DNA of 64,000 nt from Lichina pygmaea. Taxonomy: Eukaryota; Ascomycota; Lichinomycetes; Lichinales; Lichinaceae. This document shows positions 44,466 to 55,965 of the stretch, piece after piece; position 1 is the stretch's first letter; each line of letters opens with the position of its first letter. Below the pieces are notes generated by a model. The model did no database searches and was not told the DNA's origin. It saw only the letters and a list, made by a program, of their open reading frames with translations. Made by a program: the position numbers and the translations under genes. The DNA is taken from NCBI GenBank assembly GCA_963422465.1, contig OY730174.1:62001-126000 (forward strand). The letters are read 5' to 3'.

Positions 44466-47400
44466 ATGGAGGAGCCTGGGCCGACGAGCGTAAACGACTA
44501 CTTCGGCCGACCGATGACCGATGCGGATCTGGCGCGGATCGGTCGAGCGGCGGCCATGTCCATGAGCGGGAACGTCTTGTCCGTGGCCGCGATCGACTCC
44601 CTGGCCGGCCGTATGAGGGATGGGGATGTGACGGGCGACAGCCTGGACGACATCGTCATGCAGAACCAGCAGGAGATGGAGCGGCGCCGGAGCATGCAGC
44701 CGCCCTACGGCCGGGCCGCGACCGCGCCAAGCGCCGACGACATCAGACGGACCTCGATGATGGACTTCGACCCCGCCGTGACCCGGGCCGGGGACGACTA
44801 CCACTTCCACTCGGCCGGTTTCGGCGCCGCCGCCAACGGCGCCGTCATGTCGACGCCCTTCTCGGCCTCGCTCCAGGACGGGCTCGGCCCCGATGCGCCC
44901 CAGAGGCATCACGGCGCCGGCCCGCTGGCGCTCGACACGCGCTTCGCCGGCGCCGTCGCGTCGTATCCGTCCATCACCCACGCCTCTCCCTTCCAGTCCG
45001 CCATCCACTCGGCGCCGCCGCTCGAGCTCGACAGCGCCCACTCCTTTCCGTCGACGGGTCTGTCGGCCCAGCTGGCCCACTCCATGTCCGCCGCCGCCGC
45101 CGCCTTCTCGCCGACCGGGATCGAGAGCGCGTCGTCCCGCACCGAGGCGCCGCTGCTCAAGCATATGGGATCGTCGACCCTCCGGACGGCCATGCCCGAT
45201 GCCCGTTTCGCCCCGGCCCAGACGGCCTTTGCCGAACTCATGCACGGCTCGCGGGACCCCGGCGCCGGCGCCGGCGCCGGCGCCGGCGGCCGTGCTGGAC
45301 CGGCCCGCAACAAGCTCTCCGTCTTCGACGAGTCCAACGACGAGGGCCGGGGTATGGATGCGATGCGCCAGGTGCAGCAGCCTCCGCAGGACGACCCGGG
45401 TGACGTGACACAAGATCTCGACAGCCCGGACCCGTTCCTCCTCGATCAGCATTCGCCCGGCCGACCGACGCCGCAGCGGCCCGGCGTCGAACCGAGGATG
45501 GCGTCGGACGAGGACGTCATGCGCGGCGTACGCCATACCGGCGCCGAGCCCGTCTTTGCGGAACCCAGTACGGCAACAGAAGCTCTTTCCTTTCTTTCGT
45601 GCTTCGTCGCCCCTGTCGCTTCTGGGTCACCGTTCTCTTCCTCCACGCCCTCTTACCCCTCAAACTCGGGGGAGCTTGGGAGGCGCTTTGGAGCGATATC
45701 GCGTCCTCTTTCGGGATGGAGAATGGTCGTATGCTGACGGGAAGGATGGCAGGGCCAGGCGAGCAGCGGAGCGACCGAACGGGAGGGCTGCTAGATCGCG
45801 GCTCCATGTTCCCCGGCGTCTACTCCTCAAGCGGCTTTGACATGTTGAAGATATTGGTACGAGAAACAAGTCCAATCTCCTTCATCTTCTTCTTCTTCTT
45901 CCTTTTCTTCTTCCCTCCCTTCGACTCACTCGCCTTGAACCCCGACCGCGGACGCCCTCGTGCCCTTTCGGTCCCTCCCCGAACTTCTGGAGGTGCTGCT
46001 CACGCTCACGCCGTCGTACCGTAGATGCGAGTGGCGACTCGAGCGGGCCCGGAGATCAACATCGGCGCGGTCGACATGTCCTGTGCCTTTGTCGTGTGCG
46101 ACGTCAGCCAGCATGATCTGCCGATTGTCTACTGTTCGGAGGTCTTCGAACGACTCACCGGATACAACCGGCACGAGATCCTCGGACGTAACTGCCGCTT
46201 CCTGCAAGCTCCGGACGGCAAGGTCAAGTCGGGCGTCAAGCGCCAGTACGTCGACGACAAGGTGGTGCTGCGGTTGAAGAAGAAGATCACCGACCGGCGA
46301 GAGGTGCAGACGAGCCTCATCAACTATCGCAAAGGGGGGCAGCCGTTCATGAATCTCCTGACCATGATCCCCATCTCGTGGGACACGCCCGAGATTCGCT
46401 TCTACGTCGGCTTTCAGGTGGATTTGGTCGAGACACCTCAGTCGGTGACCAACAAAAACCCAGGTGAGCCGTGACGTGTCGCCCCCGCCCCCATCGATCT
46501 AGACGCAAGTACCGGCGAGGCAGGACAAGGGCCCCCCCCCATCTACGTCGACGTGGTGGTATTTCCGTCGACTTGCACGTCGGTTAACGCTCCCGTCCAG
46601 ACGGCACGTACTCGATCAATTATCAAAGGGGATATCTCCCGCGGTACGTGTGGAACACGCCCGAGAACCGCGGCCATACCGAGAGCGGCCAGACAATACC
46701 TCGAGACGACGTCTCGACCGTGCTCAGCACCATCGGGACCGGGGAGTCTGAGCTCTCGAAGCGGATATGGGACAAGGTCCTGCTCGAGAACACGGACGAT
46801 GTCGTGCACGTCCTCTCCCTGAAGGGACTCTTCCTCTACCTCTCTCCGTCGAGCCGCAAGGTCTTGGGCTACGACTCGTCCGAGCTCGTGGGCACGGCGC
46901 TGTCGTCGGTCTGCCACCCCAGCGACATCGTCCCCGTGACCCGGGAGCTCAAGGACACGTCCCCCGGCGCGTCGGTGAACGTGGTCTTCCGCATCCGACG
47001 CAAGCTCACGGGCTACACGTGGTTCGAGAGTCACGGCTCGCTGCACACGGAGCAGGGCAAGGGTCGGAAGTGCATCATCCTCGTCGGCCGGGAACGGCCG
47101 GTCTACGCCCTGTCACGGCACGACCTCGACGCGGCGGGTGGCATCGGCGACAGCGAGCTGTGGACCAAGATGTCGACCTCGGGCATGTTTCTGTTCGTGT
47201 CGTCCCACTCGAAGACGCTCCTCGACCGGCCCCCGGAGGAGCTGGTCGGGACCAGCATCCAGGCTCTCATGCGCAGGGAGTCCAAGCTCGAGTTCGGCCG
47301 CCAGCTCGAGGTCGCTCGGACGGGCAAGCAGGCCCGGGTCAAACACGAGATGCAGAACCGACGAGGCCAGGTCCTACAGGCCCAGACGACGCTGTACCCC

Positions 47401-48130
47401 GGAGACGCGTCCGAGGGCCGCAAGCCCACCTTCCTCGTCGCCCAGACCCGACTGATCAAGATGTCCCGGTCGATCGGCGGCATCCCCGACGGTGGCGCCG
47501 GCAAGAACCCTTCGCCGACGGCGGCATCGACGACGCCGACCATGAGCACCGGCACCGGCACCGGCACCGGCACCGGGCCCTCCAACTCGTCCCCCCCGTC
47601 CGGGACACCGCGGACCGGCGCCAACAACATGCCCGTGCCCACCGAGACGGTGACGACGCAGCCGGGATGCGGCGGCTTGCCGATCGGCAACCAGGACGAC
47701 GCCCTGGCAGCGGACGGGAACGTCTTCGACGAGCTCAAGACGACTCGAAGTACGAGCTGGCAGTTCGAGCTGCGGCAGATGGAGAAGCGAAACCGGCTCC
47801 TCGCCGAAGAGCTGCACACGCTGCTGTCGGCGAGGAAGAAGCGAAAACGGCGGCGCGGGCCGGGCCAGTTCCAGAGAGACTGCGCCAACTGCCACACGCG
47901 CACGACGCCGGAGTGGAGACGAGGACCCAGCGGCAACCGGGACCTCTGCAACAGCTGCGGACTACGATGGGCGAAGCAGGTGAGCCGTCAGCATGGGGTC
48001 GCGCCACCCTTCCAAGCGCTTCCGTTGCCGCCTGCCCCGTCTCGCATCCGTCTCCGTCTTCTCCTTCGATCTTTACAGCCCTCTTCGCCCGCTCTCCTCT
48101 CGATCGTCTCATAGAAGACGATGGCAACGA

Positions 48131-48194
<64 letters not shown>

Positions 48195-48499
48195 CTTCCT
48201 GGGGGGAAAATGCTAAACCACCTCCCTTCTAGAACGGCCGGGTTTCGCCACGGACCAGCTCGCAACAGAGCGACAAGCAGAGCGCGTCCCCGGCCCACTC
48301 ATCGCCCCCGATGGGCGACGGGCTGCTGACCAACCATGCGGCGGCGATGGCACCGCCGGCGGTAGGCTCGATGGCCCCGCCAGAGCTACCACCGCCTTCG
48401 GCCGCCCACAGAGACGGCAACGCGCGGACCCCGCGTCGAGACACGGTCGGCCATCGACCCATGGCAAAGTTAGAAGGCGGAGAAGTGGGCATGGCATGA
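44466..48499 (+). CDS. wc-1: White Collar-1 blue-light receptor and GATA transcription factor
   Basis: Exons 44466-45567, 45753-45856, 46025-46463, 46601-47979 and 48233-48499 encode 1096 aa. WC-1 binds flavin through its LOV domain, pairs with WC-2, and drives light-induced and circadian transcription. LOV: about residues 403-520, with FERLTGYNRHEILGRNCRFLQ (photoactive Cys about 459), SLINYRKGGQPFMNL and YVGFQVDLVE. PAS-B/C follow in exon 4 (NTDDVVHVLSLKGLFLYLSPSS; SGMFLFVSSHSKTLLDRPPEELVGTS). A basic NLS (KKRKRRRG) precedes the GATA finger CX2CX18CX2C at Cys976-Cys1001. The N-terminus is Ala/Ser-rich with Gly-Ala repeats, without a polyGln tract. Phases close; the junction PGVYSSSGFDMLKIL-MRVATR is as in the family. 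Intron 4 holds a GAGGAC repeat. Confidence 0.94.
48130..48195 (+). repeat. (GAGGAC)n repeat in wc-1 intron 4
   Basis: About ten hexamer copies inside the 253-nt intron between the GATA-finger exon and the last exon of wc-1. Confidence 0.88.
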
Positions 48500-49162
48500 G
48501 GGCGACGATGCTCACGAGAAACCTTTTCGCTTTAGACCCCCTTGCGCTGGCAACAGCCTTTGCCTTCTGGGGTCGGCTTCCACTTTCGGGTGTCCTCCGT
48601 GCGTCCGGCTTGCAGCCTTTTCTTCCCATCATCTCTCTCTCAGGTGCAGCCTTCTTGTGATGGGGGGTACATCTTTTTGGCTCGAATCTACGGTGGCCTT
48701 CTTCGCGACATCTTACCATCTGACCCTTTCGACTCGACTTTTGCAGATCGTCCCTTCGATCTTATCTTCCCTATATACTACTTGGCCCCTCCTCCCCCAT
48801 GCCCTATCCCTCCCCTCTTCCTCGCATACGTATCTCTTACGTCGTTGCTTTGTACGTTCCGGCGACCGACCAAACTCGGACTGGGTCGCCTTTCGATTGC
48901 GAGTCCTGTCCTCTTGTCGTCTTGCTGTTCCTTACCATCGCGATCGGTGGCTGCTATCTTTTGCTCAACCTCCCCGTCTCCCCGTCGTCTGTCGTGGTGG
49001 CTGCTACTTACTTAGCGAAGTACTCTTTGTCATAACGATCATCACCGCCGCGCTGTATGTCTTTGGACGAAGGTGGGAGGAGGGCGTACGTCGGTGCTTT
49101 TACGGAGAAAGAATCGCGAGATGCTACGTGTGCGGAGCTGACAGCATCTCTTTCTCTTTCTC

Positions 49163-49199
<37 letters not shown>

Positions 49200-51065
49200 G
49201 CTCTTGCTCGCTCTCACAAGTTACGGCTATGCTTCCCTACCTAGCTCTTCACTCAGGTTAACCTGAAGCCAGAAGTCTGCAAGGTTTGTGTTTGCTTGGT
49301 CCCACAGTGGGATACATTTCTGATCCCCTGGTTGTCCTGTTGCTCTCTCCTTCAGAAGTGTGAGTGTGAGTGTGTGTTTGTGTGTATAGCATCGGAGGCT
49401 GATAGTTGGAGGGGACGAGGGCTCTTCATCTCCCTCTCTTTAGGGAGCTCTCTTTCCTCTACTGACCTCTTGGGTCATGCATGACCCAAGACAAGAAATA
49501 CAAGTACAAAACAAGAACATGAAGGCTCTGGGGTGAGGTGGGATATAGCCGCCTGATATACTCGCCCACTTTTTCCTGAGCACCCTGATAGGCTGCCTTG
49601 TTCAGCCGGAACAGTCCGATCAACCTGCTCATCATCATGTCAGCGGGGTGTAGTCGCGTGCGTGGCTGGTGACACGTGACTTGTTGTGAACATCAATCCC
49701 GAACAACAACGACCCTCGTATTAGAAAATAAAGCCTGTCCCGCATCAGCCTGACAGTCTCGCGATCAACGAGCCGGTTTCCCTAATCGCGCACTCAATGT
49801 GTCAGGTTCGAGGGAGAAGAAGCGGAATTCTAGTGGGCTGTCAGGAGCAGCACCAAGTCGCATTGACCGAGCCACCTCACACCACTGCAGAAAGGGTAAG
49901 TCAAGTATATACGCACGTACGTACGGAGTATGCGCGGTACGGTATCTATCTTGAGCACTCAGAAGCGAAAGACAATGTGTCCTGACAGCTCCACGAGCTG
50001 CTATATACTGTACGTTACGTACTTACGTACGGAAGTACGTATGTACTGTACCTCCGTACGTAAGGTACGGAACGTACGTAGTATGTACGTACCTCCGTAT
50101 GTAGTTCCGTACTCACCTACCCCATTCCTCCACTCAGTGCTCGTACGTCAAGTATGTACCTCGTACGTCACGTACTGTACGTACGTACGTACTGTACTTA
50201 CCGTCCCGTTCGAAGGCGCGAAACGGGTATTTCGGTCGAGAGCAGTCCATTGAGAGGACGAGCTACAGCACACATTCCAGCGTCACGAGCCCCCTCGCTA
50301 CGAGACTCGTACGTACGTACCAGCCTAACGGATAGGCCGCTACCCGCATCTCGCACTTGGCGACATGAAGCTTAGGTCGTGGTGCTACGGGAAGTCAATA
50401 GAGGAAGCAATTCTGCCTGTGCCGTTGCACCGTTGGGTCCAATCGACCGAGACGGGACAGCGGGCCAGCCGAATTCAAAGGATCGCCAGAGGGCGCTGGG
50501 CCTCGACGCCGCAAGGGATGAGGCCAAAAAGGAGAGGTCGCAAAAGCCGCAAGAGGGAGAAGCGCTTCAGATATCACAATAGCCCTATCGACCGACGTTA
50601 TGAACACGAGCTCGCCCGTACGTACGGAAGTACCATATCGTCGCGAGCGTTACGGATGTCTCTAGGCGGCGAACCTCGAAACCTAGGTTTCATCCTCGTT
50701 GGCCCGTCCTCGTTCAGAGCCTAACGCGCACTGGGGAGCGAAAGCCTGGCGCTCCAATTGCCTTTTCTGGGTCTCTGACGTCGGGTCGGGTCGAGAGGGA
50801 CGAACGTCACGACCGGCATCCAATCTAGTGGCCTCGGAGTATGTTTCGCTGCTCATCCGAGCTCGGTCTCCCCTCCCAACGAACCGGAGAGGAAACCCCG
50901 TCGCACAAATAGCAAGCAGCAGCAGCAGCAGCAGCAGCAGCTCTGGACCCGTCCAGGTCGTACAGTACCCGTCCCGGCTCGAATCTGCCCTCGCCCCGTG
51001 GGGCGTTCTGACACGACTCGAAGCGACAGATCTGAAGCAGGAGTCGTACCTACGCTCCCACAGGC
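48500..51065. other. Intergenic region between wc-1 and the Ras-family gene
   Basis: No gene recognised. Bases 48600-49250 are T/C-rich, including a (TC)n run at about 49160-49195. A strong GTAC tract spans 49910-50185, with a further copy near 50305-50320. A (CAG)n run is at about 50912-50941, about 125 bp before the Ras start codon. Confidence 0.5.
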
Positions 51066-52466
51066 ATGGCCGATGCCGCCGAGGCAGATAACCATGTGTC
51101 AATCACGATCTGCGGCGATGGAGGATGCGGTGAGCGATAGCCCTGTGCTGCTGTTCAGATCTCCATCTAGCAAGATGAACATCCCTGTGGCCTGGCAGAT
51201 ACGGGAGGCCTTTTCAGGCTTATCAGCTCTCCTCTCGACAGGAAAATCCTCGATTACGCTGAGGTTGGTGAGGAGCGAATGGACGGACGAGTGAGTCAGG
51301 CCCGTCGATCTGATGCCTTCCGTCAACCGGAGTGATGCTATCGATGCTGAATCTAAGCGGCGCAGCTATGATCCAACTATCGGTACACACCTCCCATGCT
51401 GTTCACAGCGCCGTCGCATTCGATCCGCTGCTCCTGTCGCCGGATGGACTGTTGACCCGATTCGACAGAGGATTCATATTCGGTGACCCGCCATGTCGAT
51501 GGCCAGACCTATCAGCTCTCGTTGACCGACACCGCCGGACAAGAAGAGTATCGGGGTCTGTGGGCCGCGTCGAATTTGAAATCGGCCGATGCTTTCCTCT
51601 TGGTCTACGACATCACGAAGGCCGACTCGCTGGCGGGCCTGGATCGGTTCGTAGAGCTCATCGAGATGGAAAGTGAACACCGGCTGGAGTTCGCGCAGGA
51701 CGGCCTTGCTGGTCGGGCCGGTGCGGCTTCGGCAAGAGGCGGGTATCCAGGAGCAGTGGCGGCAGCAGTAGCGGCGGCGGGTACGGGTGCGGCCACATAC
51801 AAGATGCCGCCCGTCAAGATCATCGCCGGCAACAAGTGCGATCTGGCACGAGTCCGGCAGGTCAGGAGCGCACAGGGATTGGAGTACGCCAGGAGTCATG
51901 GGTGTGGCTTCATGGAGACGTCGGCGAAGAACATGGTCAACATCGAAGAGACCTTTGCTCGTAAGTCACTTTCCACAGCTACGTACCTCGCCGATGCATC
52001 AAAACGCCTCACTTCCTTCCGCTGTCGGCTTTGTTCACGGCGCATTGGGCTCGCCAAGACCACCTTGAATTCACTTCCTCTTTCTGTTGCTCTGTCTCTC
52101 CCTCTTCACGGATATCGTCCCCTGATTGCTACCTGCACCTCACCAATCACGTGCGGTGCAGTCATCGTCCGGCGTGTCATCATCGAACGCCGACGGCAGT
52201 ACCACTCTGGGCAGTCGCCCACTTTCGTCAGCGGTGCCGGCGGTAGCAGCCCCAACTCAGAAGGAGGAGGGAACCAAAGTACCAAAGCCGCCGGCACCAC
52301 GACGCACGACGAAATATCAACTCCCGCCCTCTCGACCTCATACCATCTATCGGAAAAGGAGCGACAGCGGCAGCAGGCACAGTCGTTTGACCAGGGGTTA
52401 GATGACAAAGATCGTCAAGGAGGTAAAGGCGGTGGCAGTTTCTGGCAACGACTGAGATGTTGGTAA
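51066..52466 (+). CDS. Ras-family small GTPase with Ala/Gly insert and non-CaaX end
   Basis: Five exons (51066-51129, 51242-51290, 51366-51382, 51469-51960, 52162-52466) give 308 aa. All G boxes are intact: GDGGCGKSS (17-25), the effector YDPTIEDSY across three exons, DTAGQEEY (64-71), GNKCDL and ETSAK. The third exon is only 17 nt, yet its two junctions give exactly DYDPTIE. Between the GTPase strands after IEMESEHR lies an Ala/Gly-rich insert of about 40 residues, and the hypervariable tail is long (about 90 residues, Gly/Ser/Gln-rich). The end is FWQRLRCW, not a CaaX box, so ordinary farnesylation is not expected. The family is a Ras type found in filamentous ascomycetes; I cannot say whether it is the Rsr1 or another branch. 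Confidence 0.88.
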
Positions 52467-53500
52467 CAAGCTAATCGCCATCTTCGTATGATCTTTCACC
52501 TCCGGCACGCGCACGGAGAGCAAAGAGAAACATCTGTCGAAGAAAGGAAATAGATACTTGGGATGGTTCTGGCTCGATGCATTGTCTTACAATCTCTCGC
52601 ACCTCCTTCTACCAGAGTCATCTATAGACGTGGAGACCGGTAGCCTTCCTTCTGCTATTGCGAGCACGACATGTACGGAGTTGGAGCTATTGCTTCGGAG
52701 AACATACATACAGTGATGAAGCCACTTTGAGTGGTGGACTGCACCGTGACCAAGTGTTATCATCAACAACTACTCCGTACATATGTACCGATGGACATAA
52801 GCCAGAGATTTTTCTTTTTCTATCGTCTTATCATACCAAGTGCTGGAGCTACAAGGCAATGGCCTGCTCCGAGCGGGGAGAAGATGATCACTATCATTGA
52901 CGCCCTCTCGGACCGGACCCGAGGGCTACGTACCGTACATGGCCCCTATCCAGCTGACTAACACCACCGGTACTGACTAAGCCAGCCTCGGGCCCTGCGG
53001 CCGCAACGGCCCCTGGCCGTGCCTGCGACCGCAACACCAAGTCCCGATGGCAGGTAAAAAGTCTACAAAAGGTGATTCGCAGCTAGCTTATTTAAAGTAG
53101 TCATCCAAGCTTGCAGGACAAGTTAAGAACCAAACATCCGCAGGACAAGATCATGCAAGCTGTACATACGTAAATGTGTACTTTCGTGGCTTTTCTCAAG
53201 ATGTCAGCTCAGGTGAGTCTTTTGATCGAGCTTCGGGGATTACGGCTTACCGGTACGTTACGTACTCCGTCCGTATGTGGAAGTACTTGGAAGTGCTAGA
53301 AGCTGTTTCAAAAGTTGCAACTCATGTGTGCACGCCTTGATCACAATGCAATTTCATCCGATACTAGCCGAGGACATGCTTCCTCCCCGGTAAGTTAGGC
53401 AACAAGGCAACAAGGCAACGAGACGACGACCGGCCTCATCTGCCATGGAATTGCATCAAGGCTTTCTCGTCCAAAGTGTTCCCATCCACGACTCCCCGAC
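52467..53500. other. Intergenic region
   Basis: No gene seen. There is a short GTAC cluster at about 53250-53285 and a GGCAACAA tandem at about 53398-53420. Confidence 0.5.
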
Positions 53501-54601
53501 ATGCGCGCGGCTCTACCTGCAAGGCTTTCTGTCGGCTTAGGCTTCCGGCCGCATCAGACTCAGACAGGGCACCGTCATCGGCTCAGACGGCTTCGGTGGC
53601 TTCGACACCTTGCAAGCGGGACGGATTCGCCCGCCCCCTTGATCGACGAGACCACTGTCACAGCACCGCATTGCGGCATCGTTCGGACTCTGTCCCTGAA
53701 CCGGCCTCGCGCGAGAAACGCCATCTCGCGGCGGCTTCTCGGCGAGCTCGCGAATCATATCCGTCGGCTCGGTGAAGAAGGCTTGAAAGGCCCCACGAGA
53801 GCGCTCATCCTCGCGAGCTCGCTGGATGATTGTTTCTGCGCCGGGGCAGACCTTAAGGTTTGGACTGCTCCTGACGATCCGTGATTGTCGACGATCTTCG
53901 CGTCGAATGACTGGCTCACCGTCTTTGCAACCGAGAATAGGAGCGCGAGAGCTTTACTCACGATGAGTGAGGGCGCGCCTTGGGCTGCCACAGCTAGCGA
54001 AGAATCAGGCTGATCGGAACCGATCAGGACGAGGGCTTTCTTGACCTCTCTGCGCGAGACTTTCTCGGCCGTTGCGGCTCTACCGATGCCCACCATCGCG
54101 GCCGTGTCTTCGTTAGCACTGGGCGGAGGCCTCGAGCTGGCCTTGACGACCGACTTCCGCGTCTTCGCGTCCACAGCACAGGTCGGGCTGCCGGAGACAA
54201 GGCTTGGGATCATCCCGGGAGCTGGGGGCACGTACCGGCTGCCAGAGCTCATCGGAACAGCCCGGGCGAAAGATCTCATCTTGACCGGACGCCGGGTGAC
54301 AGGCCCCGAGGCGTATATCCTCGGACTCTGCGACCGGCTTGTCGTTGTCGACGACACGATGTCGGAGGCGCCGTCGCCAACTCGAATTCGCGACTTGGTC
54401 ATGGACCAGGCCCTGCGACTCGCACGGGACGTCTGTGAGGGTGCACCGCTGGCCGTCCTGGCGGCCAAGAGGAGCGTGGAGGCTTGGCAGGTGCGGGAAG
54501 CCGAGAGCATGGCCTACGACGACATCATATCAACCTACGACCGAGACGAGGCTCTCAGGGCCTTCCGCGACAAGCGTAGACCCAGCTTTCAAGGCAAATG
54601 A
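53501..54601 (+). CDS. Methylglutaconyl-CoA hydratase / enoyl-CoA hydratase (AUH type), mitochondrial
   Basis: Exons 53501-53857, 53941-53966 (a 26-nt microexon) and 54028-54601 encode 318 aa. The crotonase fold is clear: NRPRARNAIS, CFCAGADLKERESF across the first splice, THDETRAFLTSL across the second, SLALGGGLELAL (oxyanion hole), GLPETRLGIIPGAGGTYRLPELIG and AKDLILTGRRV, ending in the crotonase C-terminal helix. AUH hydrates 3-methylglutaconyl-CoA in leucine breakdown. The first 45 residues are rich in Arg, His and Leu without acids, which fits mitochondrial import. Without the microexon the ERxxxxxxDET segment is missing and the frame breaks. Substrate choice among crotonases is inferred from overall resemblance. 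Confidence 0.88.
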
Positions 54602-55965
54602 CGGCAGGACCACAGCAGGACCACATCAGGACCAGCCCTTCGGTTGGCGTCCAGGCTCACTGCGCCCCGATTGCGGCAGCCGGCTGAGCCGCACTGACGA
54701 GTCATCAACCCATCAGCACCGCCCCTCCTTGCGGCGGCCGAAAAACCCGTGGCACTCTTTCCCCTCGCCAGGTCGAATCTTCTGGAAAATCCATCTTACA
54801 TGCAAGAATGCGTGTCTGGTCCGCTGCATCGAACGAAAACCCGTCGTTCTTACCAAAAGATACGGATTGGATAAGGCGAGTCACGGGCCTGTCGAGGAGG
54901 AGGAGGCAGCCTATGTTCCACCCTTGAGGCTGACGTATAAGGTTCGATCTCTATCAGACCGGTCACGGCAGATGCAAGAAGCCTGCGCTCGACCTTCACC
55001 TGCCGCACATTCCGAGGCGATGGTGTCCGTTTCAATCGCTAAGAGGGGGGCGAAAGTTTGCTGTTTGTCTATCCTCCGCGGGTTCAGGGCTCATACCACC
55101 GGCGACAAAGGCTTCGCGAGGGAGATATTGAATCGAAAGCCTAGATTTTCCGTTCAAGAGGCGTACGGTACCGTACTGGCCGAGTCGAGCGAGGCCGACC
55201 GGATTCGGGCAAACATGTGCAACGCAAACTCGAAAGAGCTCGAGTTCTCAACAACGACCGTACAGTACGAGGACGTGATCTAGGAAGCGATCAGCAAGGG
55301 CTGTGGTCATCCGGCGTCGTGTTTTCGCTGATGTACGGCGACTCGGTAGAAGAAGCATGGGGATGGCAGCTGACCGAGACACTCGCTTCATTAGTCAATG
55401 TTTACTAATCAGGGTCTACGACTGACGAGTCATCGTCCGTGTCAGCCATCATCTGGTCAGGCCCTGCGAGGAGGGGAAGCAAATTCTCCACCTCAACGCC
55501 CTGGTCACAGTCGCGTACAAAGACTCGGCTCGTGAGCGTCGTGACATTGACGAATACCTGCCTCTACAGATACGCCTACGAGCGGCTCGTTCGGTGATCT
55601 TGGAACCTTGCCCCTAGGCAACAGCATTCACCAGCTTTCGTCAGCTCTAGTCAGCTTTCGACAGCTTTCGACAGCTTTCTGTCCAATCGAAACAAGGGGC
55701 GAGTCGGTGATCTCAAAGGCGCGCGACTGGCGTGGCCCTGCCCCCCGCGGACTCCCTTTGTTCCTTTCTCGTATCGCCCGCAGCAACCTCGGCCCTGCCT
55801 GCCTCGGGACACGTCTTCGATCTAACATCTGGTTTGCTTCGAGCCCCGTCGAGGCTCCTGCTGTTCGCACCGGATGATGTATATATTGGACCCCACACGT
55901 ATCGAAGAGGGAGCTTAGAAGAGGCTTCTCGGTATCATCGAACCCAGACGTGCTTATTAAAAAGC
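54602..55965. other. Intergenic region
   Basis: No recognised gene; a long frame that overlaps the hydratase and runs to 55283 is in the wrong frame and has no resemblance. An approximately 10-bp tandem (ACAGCTTTCG-like, about five imperfect copies) lies at 55630-55682. Confidence 0.5.
55630..55682. repeat. Short tandem repeat, unit about 10 bp
   Basis: Imperfect copies of CAGCTTTCGA about 285-335 bp upstream of the hydrolase-NB-ARC start codon. Confidence 0.75.

Noticed and set aside
43890-45536. Long minus-strand open frame (548 codons) opposite wc-1 exon 1
   Set aside because: It is the antisense of a GC-rich coding exon. Its Arg/Gly/His-rich sequence resembles no family, while the plus strand encodes WC-1.
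46767-48329. Plus-strand open frame of 520 codons overlapping wc-1
   Set aside because: It is a shadow frame of wc-1 exon 4; the sequence is Arg/His/Pro-rich without motifs, and the correct frame holds the PAS and GATA domains.
54339-55283. Open frame of 314 codons overlapping the hydratase 3' end
   Set aside because: It runs out of frame through the hydratase exon and into intergenic DNA, with no family resemblance.
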